DNA of 44,366 nucleotides, taken from the NCBI RefSeq assembly GCF_017115105.1, contig NZ_JABXKH010000056.1:1-44366 (forward strand). Direction: 5' to 3'. Every line of letters starts with the position of its first letter. Position 1 is the first letter of the stretch. Made by a program: the position numbers and the translations under genes. Shown here one piece after another: positions 26,270-36,222 of the stretch. This DNA is from Nostoc sp. NMS2 (GTDB lineage: Bacteria > Cyanobacteriota > Cyanobacteriia > Cyanobacteriales > Nostocaceae). Under the pieces are notes generated by a model. It saw only the letters and a program-made list of their open reading frames with translations. It searched no databases and was not told the origin of the DNA.

Positions 26270-26361
26270 GCCTGCGGCATAGCTTCGCTTAACGCGGAGC
26301 GTGCCGGAGGCTCTATTACGAATTACGAATTACGAATTACGCATTACGAATTACGAATTAC
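26270..26361. repeat. dispersed repeat plus AATTACG heptamer array
   Basis: The first half (about 26270-26312, GCCTGCGGCATAGCTTCGCT and following) is a known style of cyanobacterial dispersed repeat. The second (26315-26361) is six to seven AATTACG heptamers. The array runs across the stop codon of the methyltransferase gene and supplies its final residues VIRNS. Confidence 0.65.
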
Positions 26362-27141
26362 TTTCTTGAGTTTAAAAACTACCGAAAAGGGGCGTGTTTT
26401 GGAATTGAATAGCTTTCGGTCGTTTTCTGCAAGATGATATCGCTCCGGAGTAATTCTTGGTTCTTCAAATTCTTCTACAGAAAAACCTGCTGCTTTGAAA
26501 GTTTTCCAGTAATCGGAAAGAGGGCGGTGAAACCAGATAAATGGCGTTGTAAAATGGTTCCAAGGTTCATCGTTGTGTTGTGTTCTTTCAAAATAAGAAG
26601 AAGGCCAACCATAAAAAACCGTCCCATCCTCATTTACAGTCGTCGATTTGCCTTGGGGAAAGCAAGGATGTGAGAACACAAGGATTGCAATACCACTAGG
26701 CTTAAGAACACGATTGAATGCTCTTATTGCTCCTTCGAGATCGAGCAAATCCATGAGAACATAATTCGAGACGATCATATCAAATTGCTCATCTGGAAGC
26801 GACTTTAGTTCAGTGCATGAATCCAAATGAAAATCTATATCTAGATTATTTTGACTAGCTTTGAATTTGGCAATTTCTATCATTTGAGGTGAAAAATCTA
26901 TACCAGTTACGCTGGACCCTTTCAGGCAAAGCTGGCGTGCTAGATATCCTGTGCCACAACCAGCATCGAGGACAGACAATCCTGCAACATTACCAGCGAA
27001 ACTCCAGATGACTGGATCTGAGTTCAGAATTCGATTGCTGTCACCATCATCGCCAACTTGAATATCCCAGTCTTTAGCTCTATTATCCCAGAGTTCAAGT
27101 ATTTCTTGATCGTCAAATTTTGCCATTATTTCTTCAGTCAT
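26344..27141 (-). CDS. class I SAM-dependent methyltransferase
   Basis: This 265-residue small-molecule-type methyltransferase has motif I LDAGCGTG (58-65), an acidic loop VTGIDFSPQMI and motif IV FDMIVSNYVLMDL. The C-terminal half (LKPSGIAILVFSHPCFPQGK, then RPLSDYWKTFKAAGFSVEEF) is as in the UbiE/Methyltransf_11 group. Substrate is unknown. The start at 27141 is fixed by AGGAGG seven bases upstream. Its last residues come from the heptamer repeat array, which may have replaced the native end. Confidence 0.85.
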   Translation of the reverse strand: MTEEIMAKFDDQEILELWDNRAKDWDIQVGDDGDSNRILNSDPVIWSFAGNVAGLSVLDAGCGTGYLARQLCLKGSSVTGIDFSPQMIEIAKFKASQNNLDIDFHLDSCTELKSLPDEQFDMIVSNYVLMDLLDLEGAIRAFNRVLKPSGIAILVFSHPCFPQGKSTTVNEDGTVFYGWPSSYFERTQHNDEPWNHFTTPFIWFHRPLSDYWKTFKAAGFSVEEFEEPRITPERYHLAENDRKLFNSKTRPFSVVFKLKKVIRNS

Positions 27142-27548
27142 ATCTTCCTCCTGAAAAGAATAACTGAACAGGACTTAATTATTTTCACATAGATATCTGC
27201 TGAACTTTATGGTTTGTGGTAGTGCTGTGCCAATACTGTTCGGTTAAGACAAGAGACGCGATGAATCAGACAAGAGACGCGATGAATCGCCGTCTCTACA
27301 ATAATTTTGTCTTTCGTCTTGACGAAAGATTTATCGCGTCTTTGCGATCTAGAATTTTCATCAAAAAACCTGAACCGAAGCGTATTGAGGCATTCAGCCA
27401 AAGTTTATGCGATCGCTTTCAGTGGTAAAACTTTGTCAAAATAAAACTATCAAAATTTGGCAACTGCGATCGCTATTTAGTCGCCGATCAACTGAGGGAC
27501 GGTAGAATATACCTAATTTATAATTCTCATAGCTTCAAAAGCCTAACC
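27142..27548. repeat. spacer with 21-bp direct repeat and CGTCTCT hairpin
   Basis: I see no gene. Two tandem copies of AGACAAGAGACGCGATGAATC lie at 27247-27267 and 27268-27288, and the second continues into CGCCGTCTCT, forming a hairpin of the GTAGAGACG family. The remainder holds two HIP1-like GCGATCGC sites and the promoter of the next gene. Confidence 0.55.
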
Positions 27549-28295
27549 ATGACGATGCATCCTAGTCTCCAACGTGCATTTAATAACCGCCGCGTTCTGA
27601 AAGTGATTAGCGGCTTGAATAATTTCGACGCTGCTAGCGTTGCTGCTACTGTCAAAGCTGCGGAATTTGGCGGTGCTACTTTTGTTGACATTGCCGCCGA
27701 TCGCACTTTGGTACAATTAGCTAAAAGTTTGACAAAATTACCAGTTTGTGTGTCAGCAGTAGAGCCAGAAAAATTTGTGCAAGCTGTGGCAGCTGGTGCT
27801 GATTTAATTGAAATCGGGAATTTCGATTCCTTCTATGCTCAAGGTCGCCGCTTTAAGGCTTTGGAAGTGCTAGCGCTGACTAAGCAAACCCGCGCTCTTC
27901 TTCCAGAAATCACCCTATCTGTCACCGTTCCCCACATTTTGGAACTAGATCAACAGGTACAGTTAGCAGAAGAACTGGTGAAAGCTGGAGCAGACATTAT
28001 CCAAACCGAAGGCGGTACTAGCAGTAACCCAGTTCACCCTGGAACTTTAGGATTAATTGAAAAAGCTGCTCCCACCTTGGCAGCAGCTTTTGAAATATCC
28101 CGTGTGGTGTCAGTACCAGTATTGTGTGCTTCCGGCATTTCTAACGTTACAGCACCATTAGCGATCGCTGCGGGTGCAGCTGGTGTTGGTGTTGGTTCCG
28201 CCATCAACCAACTCAATAGCGAAATAGCAATGATTGCGGCTGTACGTGGCTTAGTAGAAGCCTTGGCGACTGCAAGAGTGCTAACTCAGAAGTAA
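27549..28295 (+). CDS. ycf23: DUF561/Ycf23 family TIM-barrel protein
   Basis: This 248-residue protein belongs to the DUF561 family, shared by cyanobacteria and algal plastids (Ycf23). The (beta/alpha)8 phosphate-binding style is visible in GGATFVDIAADRTL, GADIIQTEGGTSSNPVHPGT and VLCASGISNVTAP, then GAAGVGVGSAIN. Biochemical function is not established. Two near start codons exist (MTMHPS); either fits. Confidence 0.88.
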   Translation: MTMHPSLQRAFNNRRVLKVISGLNNFDAASVAATVKAAEFGGATFVDIAADRTLVQLAKSLTKLPVCVSAVEPEKFVQAVAAGADLIEIGNFDSFYAQGRRFKALEVLALTKQTRALLPEITLSVTVPHILELDQQVQLAEELVKAGADIIQTEGGTSSNPVHPGTLGLIEKAAPTLAAAFEISRVVSVPVLCASGISNVTAPLAIAAGAAGVGVGSAINQLNSEIAMIAAVRGLVEALATARVLTQK

Positions 28296-28299
28296 GAAG

Positions 28300-28465
28300 T
28301 AGGGAGTGGGCATTGGGCATGGAAAAGAGACAAGGGAGACAAGGAAGAGGGGGGAGACAAGGGAGAGACTTAATTTTAATAATTCCCCCTTGTCCTCCTT
28401 GTCCCCCTGTTCCCCCCGCTCCCCCTGCTCCCTACTCCCTTTCCCCCTCTCCTCCCCTCCTCCCC
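28300..28465. repeat. low-complexity purine/pyrimidine tract
   Basis: GGGAGAC/AAGGGAGA-type units (28340-28370) are followed by CCTTGTCC and CCCCCTGCTCC-type units (28384-28465), able to pair as an imperfect inverted repeat between two converging genes. Nothing coding is supported. Confidence 0.5.
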
Positions 28466-29614
28466 TCACCCCAAACAATCCTTCAACGCATAAATCACCT
28501 GGTCTTGCTGGTGCTGTGTCAATTCTGGGAACATGGGCAAAGCTATGACTTCATGGCAAGCTTGCTCTGCTATTGGTAAGTCTCCAATTTGATAGCCCAG
28601 ATTTTGATAAACTGGCTGCAAATGTAAAGGGTAGGGGTAATAAATCATTGAACTTACGCCCTTCTCTTGCAATTGATTACGCACCCAATCCCGATGTTTG
28701 GCGCTAGAACCATTTCGCCCTTCGCCTGAGATGCGAACAGTATATTGATTCCATACCCCAATACCCCCAGGTAATTCTTGAGGCGGGACGATTCCCGGAA
28801 TTTGGCTAAGGAACTGATAATAATAGTTGGCGATATCTCGGCGGCGATCGTTCCAAGTATCTAAATAACGCAGCTTAATCTTCAATATGGCTGCTTGGAG
28901 AGCATCCAAGCGGCTATTTACACCGATTTCCTCGTGTAAATATCGAACTTTACTACCATGCTCTCGTAGTATTCGCAGTTTAGTAGCGATCGCAGGATCG
29001 TTAGTCGTTATTGCTCCGCCATCGCCGCAACCACCAAGATTTTTGGTAGGGTAGAAACTAAAGCAACCAATATGTCCAATACTTCCTACTTTTTTATCAG
29101 CCCACATTGCGCCTGTAGACTGAGCGCAATCTTCAATTATTGCCAAATTGTGAGATTGAGCGATCGCCATCAATGATGTCATATCCACAGGTTGTCCAAA
29201 CAGGTGAACCGGGATAATCGCTTTAGTTTTAGGTGTAATCGCTGCTGCTACTTGCTCTACATCCAAATTAAAGGTAGTAGCGTCAATGTCAACGAAAACA
29301 GGTTTTGCACCCACGGCGCTAATTACTTCAGATGTCGCAATAAAGGTGAAAGGCGTTGTAATCACTTCATCGCCTGCACCAATTTCCAAGACTCGTAACG
29401 CTAAGTAGAGCGCATCAGTACCAGAATTACAAGCCACACATTGAGTAACAGTATTATAAGCAGCAAATTGTTGCTCAAAGCCTTCGATTAGGGGGCCACC
29501 AATATAGCGGCCAGAAGCTAGAACTTCTAAAACGGCTGCACTTACTTCTGCTTCGATGGTGGTGTATTGCTGCTTGATATCAAAGGCAGGGATGGGATTT
29601 ACACTTTGGATCAT
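28466..29614 (-). CDS. DegT/DnrJ/EryC1/StrS aminotransferase
   Basis: This 382-residue PLP enzyme is of the sugar aminotransferase family, which makes amino-deoxysugars from NDP-keto sugars for surface glycans. The Schiff-base Lys is Lys191 in CFSFYPTKNLGG. PLP contacts are seen in NSGTDALYLALR and IIEDCAQSTGA. The C-terminal NQYTVRI and YPYPLHLQPVYQNLG are typical. Length is normal. It is the first of several window genes with possible roles in cell-surface sugars, though it is 6 kb from the glycosyltransferase operon. Confidence 0.9.
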   Translation of the reverse strand: MIQSVNPIPAFDIKQQYTTIEAEVSAAVLEVLASGRYIGGPLIEGFEQQFAAYNTVTQCVACNSGTDALYLALRVLEIGAGDEVITTPFTFIATSEVISAVGAKPVFVDIDATTFNLDVEQVAAAITPKTKAIIPVHLFGQPVDMTSLMAIAQSHNLAIIEDCAQSTGAMWADKKVGSIGHIGCFSFYPTKNLGGCGDGGAITTNDPAIATKLRILREHGSKVRYLHEEIGVNSRLDALQAAILKIKLRYLDTWNDRRRDIANYYYQFLSQIPGIVPPQELPGGIGVWNQYTVRISGEGRNGSSAKHRDWVRNQLQEKGVSSMIYYPYPLHLQPVYQNLGYQIGDLPIAEQACHEVIALPMFPELTQHQQDQVIYALKDCLG

Positions 29615-29942
29615 GAGTTCTCATTTTATCGGGAGATACAAAGGATGCACTTCGAGAGTCAATTTTTGCTGATTGAATTGTTAATCAAAAAGGAGCAATT
29701 AAAAGACTATCGCCTAAGATACGCATCTATTAGGGTTTTTACTTAAATTGTGGGGCGGTAGACTACCGCACATTTAATTTACAGATAGTAGACATACTAG
29801 GAGTTTGCCATGTTAAGGTTGTACCATTTTTGAATTTTGAATTGATGAAGATGATATATATCAACCAAGATCCAACACATCGGATCAAAGTTCCTCTTGT
29901 GTAGGCTGCTTAGAGAAGAAAATAATAGGAGATAGAGAACCC
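29615..29942. other. divergent spacer upstream of the FetB-like gene
   Basis: I see no gene. A perfect hairpin GCGGTAG-A-CTACCGC is at about 29755-29769. Promoters of both neighbours should lie here. Confidence 0.4.
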
Positions 29943-30719
29943 ATGCAGGATCTGATCAAGCTGGATTTCGTGGATTTAGCTATTGCTGTGGGATTGATGG
30001 CGATCGCCATTGGTTTATCTGCCTGGGAAAAATTAGGATTAGAGTTGAACCTAGCCCTTGCTACTGGGAGAACCATCTTACAACTTCTTGTATTGGGATA
30101 CATTTTAGATTTCATCTTGGCTTTAGACAATGCTTGGGCAGTTTTGGCGCTATTAGCAATCATGCTGACAATTACGGCGATTGTCGCACGAAATCGCATT
30201 ACTCCAAAAATTCCTCATCTGTTGCCTTTGGTGTGGGGTGCAATTTTAATTAGTACCGCCTTGACAGTGCTTTACACCAACTTCTTGATTATTCAACCAG
30301 ACAGATGGTATGAACCACAGTATATAATTCCCTTAGTAGGGATAGTTTTAGGTAATGCTACCAATGCAGCTGCGATCGCAGGCGATCGTCTTGTCAGCAC
30401 CATTAATTCCAGCCATCTCGAAATAGAAACCCACTTGAGCTTAGGTGCAACGCCCCAGCAAGCAGTTAGCCAGTATCGCAAAGAGGCTATCAGAGCCGGA
30501 TTGCTCCCCACTCTCAATCAAATGATTCTCATCGGGATGGTCGCAATACCAGGAATTACCACCGGACAGTTACTAGCTGGTGTGAAGCCTCTGGATGCGG
30601 TATCTTACGAAATTTTAATTATCTTTATGGTTGCTTTCGCTAACTTGTTGACGACAATTTTGCTTACTAAAGGGTTGTGTCGTCAGTTTTTCAATTCCGC
30701 CGCGCAGTTAGTCAGTTAA
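29943..30719 (+). CDS. fetB: FetB/UPF0014 family ABC permease
   Basis: This 258-residue membrane protein is of the FetB (YbbM) family, which with an ATPase FetA exports iron in enterobacteria. About seven hydrophobic helices are visible. The family core is present: GNATNAAAIAGDRLVS, then EIETHLSLGATPQQAVSQYR with its conserved Gly-Ala, and PTLNQMILIGMVAIPGITTG. No ATPase gene is adjacent, so the partner must be elsewhere. GGAGATAG precedes the start. Confidence 0.88.
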   Translation: MQDLIKLDFVDLAIAVGLMAIAIGLSAWEKLGLELNLALATGRTILQLLVLGYILDFILALDNAWAVLALLAIMLTITAIVARNRITPKIPHLLPLVWGAILISTALTVLYTNFLIIQPDRWYEPQYIIPLVGIVLGNATNAAAIAGDRLVSTINSSHLEIETHLSLGATPQQAVSQYRKEAIRAGLLPTLNQMILIGMVAIPGITTGQLLAGVKPLDAVSYEILIIFMVAFANLLTTILLTKGLCRQFFNSAAQLVS

Positions 30720-30770
30720 ACAAGTCTTCAATTAGGAGCCAAGGAAGCTGATACCCAAATCAATAATGGG

Positions 30771-30872
30771 ACTAGTGGTCTGTCAAGAACTAATTGACGG
30801 ATAAATTCCCTGTAGAGACGGCGATTTATCGCGTCTCTTTAACCGTCAAAATGAATTTGACAGACTACTAGT
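30771..30872. mobile_element. 102-bp MITE-like element with nested hairpin
   Basis: The 16-bp terminal inverted repeats ACTAGTGGTCTGTCAA and TTGACAGACTACTAGT differ at one position. A second arm pair (TTGACGG / CCGTCAA) and the GTAGAGACG...CGTCTCT hairpin are nested inside. A lone half-end, ACTAGTGGTCTGT, lies 100 bp downstream at 30974-30986. No coding content. Confidence 0.7.
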
Positions 30873-31263
<391 letters not shown>

Positions 31264-31278
31264 GTGTCGGAGGTAAAT

Positions 31279-31719
31279 ATGAAACGAATTTTTTTGACGG
31301 CAGCAGCCTTACTCAGCACGCTATCTTTAGCTGCTCCTATTCCCGTCAAAGCAGAAAACTCCGCCCCTGTCAAGCGCTTGCTGGAAACTAGAGCATGTTT
31401 GGGATGTAATTTAGCAGGAGCAAACCTCAAAGGCGCTCATTTGATAGGTGTTGACCTGAGAAATGCAAATTTAAAAGGAGCTAATTTAGAAGGTGCTAAT
31501 TTAGAAGGTGCTGATTTAACAGGCGCAAATTTAAAGTCAGCTAATCTCACAGAAGCATTCGTCAGCGATACTATCTTAAATAATGCCAATCTCACCAACG
31601 TTAATTTGAGTAATTCCCGTTTATATAATACTGACGTAAATGGCGCAGTTTTGGCTAATATTGATTTAAGCGGTGCTGATGTGTTTAACACTGCCATTAG
31701 CGTTGGTGGTGAATATTAA
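31279..31719 (+). CDS. secreted pentapeptide-repeat protein
   Basis: From ATG 31279 (MKRIFLTAAALLSTLSLAAP), supported by GGAGG six bases upstream, it encodes about 146 residues. The N-terminus is a signal peptide cut near PVKA-EN. A conserved cap (RLLETRACLGCNLAGANLKG) is followed by about 18 A(N/D)LxG pentapeptides, giving a right-handed beta-helix. Such exported proteins with a LLETRACLGCNL cap are common in cyanobacteria. The role is unknown; periplasmic or thylakoid-lumen location is inferred. Confidence 0.88.
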   Translation: MKRIFLTAAALLSTLSLAAPIPVKAENSAPVKRLLETRACLGCNLAGANLKGAHLIGVDLRNANLKGANLEGANLEGADLTGANLKSANLTEAFVSDTILNNANLTNVNLSNSRLYNTDVNGAVLANIDLSGADVFNTAISVGGEY

Positions 31720-31789
31720 TGATCAGCCATGATTTCAAAGTGATGAGTTAAGAGTTAAATTCAACTCCTAACTCTGCACTTACTAAATT

Positions 31790-33130
31790 TTATTCACCGG
31801 TAATTGACAGTTCATTAACCCAGACTTTCGGGCAAACTCCCCCTGGCGTTAACTCAGCCTCTTTTTCTACATAAATAATTGACTTTAAGAGTTCCAAGAA
31901 ATCGCCAGCAACAGTTGCTGACTCAATACTTGTCCTGACACCCTTATTAACTAGCCAACCATCAAACGGCAAAGAAAAGGAACCTTGCAAGGATTTAACT
32001 CCTGCGTGGAGAGCTTGTAAATCATCGATAAAAATCACATTTTCAGCAGTGTCTAAACTTAACTCTTCTTCAGGAGTTGCTGTTGTAAAAACGTGATAAA
32101 AATTTGGACTAACGCTGACTTTTGCACCAATACTGGCATTACCTGTTGGCTGGGTATTCAACCTTTTAGCAGTGCCTGCACTGTGGAGAAAGCTTGTTAA
32201 AACGCCATTTTCAATTAGCGAAATCTGACGAGTCGGAGTTCCTTCACCATCAAAAGTTTCTGCTCCTACGTTAGCTGGGTGCAGTGCATCGTCAAAAACT
32301 GAAAGCAGAGGAGAAGCAATTTGCTTACCTAAATCATCAGGAGTAGATAGGCTTTGATTATCCAAAATGCTTTGAGCGTTAAACAAGTTAGAAAAAGCAC
32401 CCAAGAGACTTAAGAAAGCTTCCGGTGAGAAAACAACTCGATATTTACCAGTTTTGATTTTTTCATAGTTCAAGTGGCTGATAGTTTTATCGGCGGTTTC
32501 TTTGATGCAACCATTGATGTCTAGATTATCTAAACTTTGGTTGATTCTATAAGCGCCTGCACTGCGAGGTTTTTTCCCTTCTTCTTCAGTTTTGCTGTAA
32601 AGATAAACTGATGCTAAGGAATGAGATTCAGTTCTCACAGCACCTTCACTATTTAGATAAAACCTGTCAATATCTCTTTGCGATAAACCATTATAAGGCA
32701 CACCTTTAATTGCTGGATGAGCCGCTAGTAATTCTTTTTCAGCTACCAACAATCTTTCTATGAGTGCAGCAACAGGTGCTTGGGGTGTCTTATCTTGGGC
32801 TTTATTTGCAATAGGAACAGTAGCTTCGGGACTGAAATCAGGAACATTTTCTTTAACACCAAAGAAACTGGCTTCATAAGCAGTTTTCAAAGCTAATTCC
32901 AGTCCTTTGGAATCTACATCTGTGGTGCTGGTGACACCCATTGTATTATCTTCATTCCAGACACGAACAGTAACACCAGAGCGATTTGAAGCTTTAACTT
33001 GTTTTGGCTCACCTTGGTCTACTTGCACGCTAGTATCATCTACTGTTGAGCCATAAATGTCAAATTTTTTAATGCCAAGCTTCTCGGCATTGTCCTTGGC
33101 AGAGTTTGCAATTTCATTGATATTTGGCAT
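31790..33130 (-). CDS. tldE: TldE/PmbA-like metalloprotease subunit
   Basis: This protein of about 446 residues is of the TldD/PmbA family, non-catalytic subunit type: it lacks an HExxxH zinc motif. Recognisable parts are VRVWNEDNTMGVTSTTDVDS, FDGEGTPTRQISLIENGVLT and SFSLPFDGWLVNKGVRTSIE. ATG at 33130 (MPNINEIANSAKDNAEKLGI) is preferred over the TTG two codons upstream. In other bacteria TldD and TldE form a hetero-dimer that digests unfolded peptides and matures peptide products. The catalytic partner is encoded just upstream on the same strand. Confidence 0.9.
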   Translation of the reverse strand: MPNINEIANSAKDNAEKLGIKKFDIYGSTVDDTSVQVDQGEPKQVKASNRSGVTVRVWNEDNTMGVTSTTDVDSKGLELALKTAYEASFFGVKENVPDFSPEATVPIANKAQDKTPQAPVAALIERLLVAEKELLAAHPAIKGVPYNGLSQRDIDRFYLNSEGAVRTESHSLASVYLYSKTEEEGKKPRSAGAYRINQSLDNLDINGCIKETADKTISHLNYEKIKTGKYRVVFSPEAFLSLLGAFSNLFNAQSILDNQSLSTPDDLGKQIASPLLSVFDDALHPANVGAETFDGEGTPTRQISLIENGVLTSFLHSAGTAKRLNTQPTGNASIGAKVSVSPNFYHVFTTATPEEELSLDTAENVIFIDDLQALHAGVKSLQGSFSLPFDGWLVNKGVRTSIESATVAGDFLELLKSIIYVEKEAELTPGGVCPKVWVNELSITGE

Positions 33131-33131
33131 A

Positions 33132-33382
33132 GTCAATTTTGGATTTTAGATTTTAGATTTGCAGGGATTCTATTTTGAAGATGAGATTTTGGATGTTATT
33201 GCTTATATTTCTCTCGAATAATTCTGACTGAATTAACAGTCAAACAATTTGTTCTTTTAAATTTTAGATTGAACCTACGGAATTATCCGAGAGCTTGAGC
33301 ATTTTGGATTTTGGATTGTATTCAAAATCCAAAATCCAAAATCGTTCGACTGAGCAGAGTCGAAGTCCAAAATCTAAAATTC
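33132..33382. repeat. TldD-TldE spacer with AAATCCAAAAT repeats
   Basis: The 250-bp gap holds repeated TTTTGGATT/TTTAGATT units and an inverted block around 33301-33341, of the same family as 21880-21945. No coding content seen. It may weaken co-transcription of the pair. Confidence 0.5.
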
Positions 33383-34855
33383 TTATCGTCCACCGACGGT
33401 AATAGAATCAACCTTGATGTGGGGTTGTCCGACTGTGGTGTAAATACTGCCACTGACAGAGCCACAAAAACCTGGGGCAATTTCCAAATCTTGGGAACAC
33501 ATAGAAATTTTATTCATAATTTCCTTAGCTTCACCAATTAAAATTGCTCCCTTTAGCGGTTTAGTGATTTTGCCATTTTCAATCAAATAAGCTTCATCAA
33601 CACTAAAGTTAAATTGACCTGTAGCACCAACACTACCACCACCCATCTTCTTACAGTAAATACCTTTATCAACAGAGGTAAATAAATCATCAGTGCTATA
33701 TTCGCCAGAATCAATATAAGTATTACGCATCCGGCTAGCAGCAGCATAGGTATAATTTTGGCGGCGGCCACTTCCAGTTCTGGGGTGTCCGGTACGCGAA
33801 GAACCTGTTCTATCTGCTAAGAAGTTTTTGAGAACGCCTTTTTCAATTAATAAGGTTCTTTGAGCAGGCATACCTTCGTCATCCATGTCAATTGTCCCGA
33901 AGGCATTTTCAGAGCGCCCTTCGTCCCAGGCTGTCAAACTTTCATGGGCAATTTTTTCGCCTTTTTTGTCAGCAAAAGGAGTGGTATTGCGTTCAATTTG
34001 AGTGGTTTCTAGGAGGTGTCCACAGGCTTCGTGGAAGATTACGCCGCCAAAGTGATTGGCCATAATAATCGGGTAAGTACCTGATTCTACGTAATCGGCG
34101 TAGAGCATTTTGCCGGCAGATTCTGCTATTTTTTCGGCGGCTTGTTGAGAATCCCAAGTTCTCAAGAAATTGGCATCGCTAGTATTACCCGCGCGATCGC
34201 CAATTGAGGTACGATTAGCACCATCAGCACACAATAGGTTAAATCCTACCGACTGGGTGAGGCGAATATCACGGGCAAAAGTTCCGTCACTGGCGGCGAT
34301 TAAGACTTCTTGCCAATCCCGAAAATAGGTAGCACGGCGCGATTGGACGTGGCTAGCTTTTTGCTTCAGGTGAGCAGTCCCATCAAGGAGGACTTCTCCC
34401 ATTTCGCGGATAGAGCTACACACTGGTAGCCATGCATCTTTACCTCTTTTGGTGGCGTAATCTCTCAGTAGTTCTAGGTTAATTTCTGGGATGAAAGCTT
34501 TAGGAGCAGGTAATTGCAATCCCAGGATAGATAGACCTTTTTCTAAAGCTGCTTTCAAACCGGAAAAGGAAAGGTCATTAGTACTGACGTAGCAATCGGC
34601 TTTGCCGCGAAATACTCTGACTCCCGCGCCTGTAGACAGACTTGGTGAAATACTGGTGATAGAATCCTCTTCTGCAAGACAACTAATATAGTTGCGACGT
34701 TCTAAAAATAATTCGATGAAGTCAGCACCTGCGGCGCGTCCTAATCCCAGGAGGGTAGCCAGGGGGGCTTCCCAGGTTTCATCGAAACGCTCTGGTGTAG
34801 AGGAATATTGTAAGGTGGGAAGTTGATTTGAGAGAAGTAGCGTACTTGTAAGCAT
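33383..34855 (-). CDS. tldD: TldD metalloprotease
   Basis: This is the catalytic zinc subunit of the TldD/TldE protease. The zinc motif is HEACGH (HExxxH), followed by HLLETTQIE. The C-terminal metal-site Cys region is [23 protein letters not shown] at 34855 ([20 protein letters not shown]) with GAGG six bases before it gives 490 residues. An in-frame TTG at 34933 would add 26 less likely residues. Acts in the cytoplasm with TldE. Confidence 0.92.
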   Translation of the reverse strand: MLTSTLLLSNQLPTLQYSSTPERFDETWEAPLATLLGLGRAAGADFIELFLERRNYISCLAEEDSITSISPSLSTGAGVRVFRGKADCYVSTNDLSFSGLKAALEKGLSILGLQLPAPKAFIPEINLELLRDYATKRGKDAWLPVCSSIREMGEVLLDGTAHLKQKASHVQSRRATYFRDWQEVLIAASDGTFARDIRLTQSVGFNLLCADGANRTSIGDRAGNTSDANFLRTWDSQQAAEKIAESAGKMLYADYVESGTYPIIMANHFGGVIFHEACGHLLETTQIERNTTPFADKKGEKIAHESLTAWDEGRSENAFGTIDMDDEGMPAQRTLLIEKGVLKNFLADRTGSSRTGHPRTGSGRRQNYTYAAASRMRNTYIDSGEYSTDDLFTSVDKGIYCKKMGGGSVGATGQFNFSVDEAYLIENGKITKPLKGAILIGEAKEIMNKISMCSQDLEIAPGFCGSVSGSIYTTVGQPHIKVDSITVGGR

Positions 34856-34933
34856 GGGTAGCCTCGTCTGCTGGCGTAATTCAGAGATTTGACTGAAAAA
34901 TCCTGGTGTGTTCACTCTAGCAAATTTACTCAA

Positions 34934-35121
34934 CTACCATCTTGACCAATTCTTTGAAAAGTAGTGTGGATTTCCCTAACCCTCCTTCAAAAGGCTTGTC
35001 GTTAACGAAGGCAGGAGGCCGTTTTTGTAACGGGGATTTATGCCCCGCTCCAAAAACTTTTCGCCTTAAAAGGCTGTCTTCGTAGCGGGACGAAGTCCGG
35101 TTTTAGACCCGATTGTTTCGA
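34934..35121. repeat. spacer with decayed palindromic element
   Basis: TTTGAAAAGTAGTGTGGATT and CCTCCTTCAAAAGG (about 34957-35000) resemble pieces of the 163-bp element at 25374. A small stem CGGGG-ATTTATG-CCCCG lies near 35034. No gene seen. Confidence 0.4.
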
Positions 35122-35145
35122 TAAAAAAGCCCGGCTTTGCGGGCT
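35122..35145 (-). terminator. Rho-independent terminator of the glycosyltransferase operon
   Basis: On the minus strand the stem AGCCCG/CGGGCT (35128-35133 and 35140-35145) has a 6-nt loop and is followed by six T residues (complement of 35123-35128). It lies about 200 bp after the last gene of the operon. Confidence 0.75.
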
Positions 35146-35352
35146 GAGATTTTGAAAGTTCGCACCATTGAGGATGACGGCGCAAAATGAGATGCACCTA
35201 ATATTATGTATTTAACTAGTACTCTTCTCAACGAAGGGAGTTACGAGCTAAAAGATGCTCTAACTCTGGTAAGAATAAAGAAATTTCCTGACGACTAACT
35301 CTTACTAAATATGCAATCTTATTTCCTGCAATCTAGACTATCTCTCTCAGGT

Positions 35353-36177
35353 TTATTTGCGATTTGCCATTTTGAGCGGAATTCTTGCTGTTTCTTGCTC
35401 ATTGAAAGTCTGACTTAAATTGGAAGTTTCTCCTGTGGATAATAGATTCTTAAATAAGAGCTTCAGGGTTCGAGTAATAGTTTTCAGAATTTTCATTTTG
35501 CTGGCAGTTGGCTTTTGGTCATATCTCAAAACCATTGGAACTTCTGCAATTTTTGGCCTGAGTACTTTGGCTTTCAGTAGTAAATCTATCATGCAGGCAA
35601 ATCCACTTTCAGTAAATAGATTGTCGCCATAATACATATCCAGTTTACTAACAAAATTACGGTTATACAGCCTGTAACCACAAGTATAGTCTCTTACACC
35701 AGGTACACGGGCTGCAATTCTAAACAGCCAGCTAGCTCCGTAACTCATTATCTCTCTAAATTTTGATAAACCTATGACTTTAGAGCCTTTTCGATATCTA
35801 GATGCGATCGCAATATCATAGCTACCAGCTATCATAGTGTCATACATCTTTATTAAGAGTTCTGGTGGTTGAGTGTTGTCGCAATCCATTGCGGCTAAAA
35901 AATCGCCTTCTTGAGAAATTTCTAAGAAAGTCCTGAAACCTGTTTTAATTGCTTCACCTAAACCAGCATTTTTGGGATGTTGGACTAAGTTAAGTAATAC
36001 CCCCAGTGATTGAGACTCTTCTAAAGCAATCTGAGCAGTTGCATCACTACTACCATCATCAACAAGAATCAGTTTTATCTCCATATTAGAGATTTGCTGC
36101 AATGTCTGAAACCTTTTGAACAAGGGGCGAATTGATTCTTGCTCGTTGTATGCGGGTAAAAGAACAAAAAGACTCAT
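35353..36177 (-). CDS. family 2 glycosyltransferase (DPM1/ArnC-like)
   Basis: This 274-residue GT-A fold enzyme has PAYNEQESI (8-16), the nucleotide-sugar motif VDDGSSD (39-45) and the metal-binding DCD (98-100) in AMDCDNTQPP. Later blocks are YTCGYRLYNRNFVSKL and VPMVLRYDQKPTASKMKILK, typical of enzymes that put a sugar on a polyprenyl phosphate. It lacks a long C-terminal membrane part, so it is soluble or peripheral. AGGAG precedes ATG. It is the last gene of a four-gene operon with an FAD enzyme and two SMR-like proteins, which suggests synthesis and flipping of a lipid-linked monosaccharide. Confidence 0.88.
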   Translation of the reverse strand: MSLFVLLPAYNEQESIRPLFKRFQTLQQISNMEIKLILVDDGSSDATAQIALEESQSLGVLLNLVQHPKNAGLGEAIKTGFRTFLEISQEGDFLAAMDCDNTQPPELLIKMYDTMIAGSYDIAIASRYRKGSKVIGLSKFREIMSYGASWLFRIAARVPGVRDYTCGYRLYNRNFVSKLDMYYGDNLFTESGFACMIDLLLKAKVLRPKIAEVPMVLRYDQKPTASKMKILKTITRTLKLLFKNLLSTGETSNLSQTFNEQETARIPLKMANRK

Positions 36178-36222
36178 AAATACTCCTGATGATTTTTAAA
36201 ATGAAATCCAATTACTCAAATT

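Noticed and set aside
27247..27288. 21-bp direct repeat as a possible CRISPR or iteron array
   Set aside because: Only two abutting copies without spacers, and the unit belongs to the dispersed CGTCTCT hairpin family.
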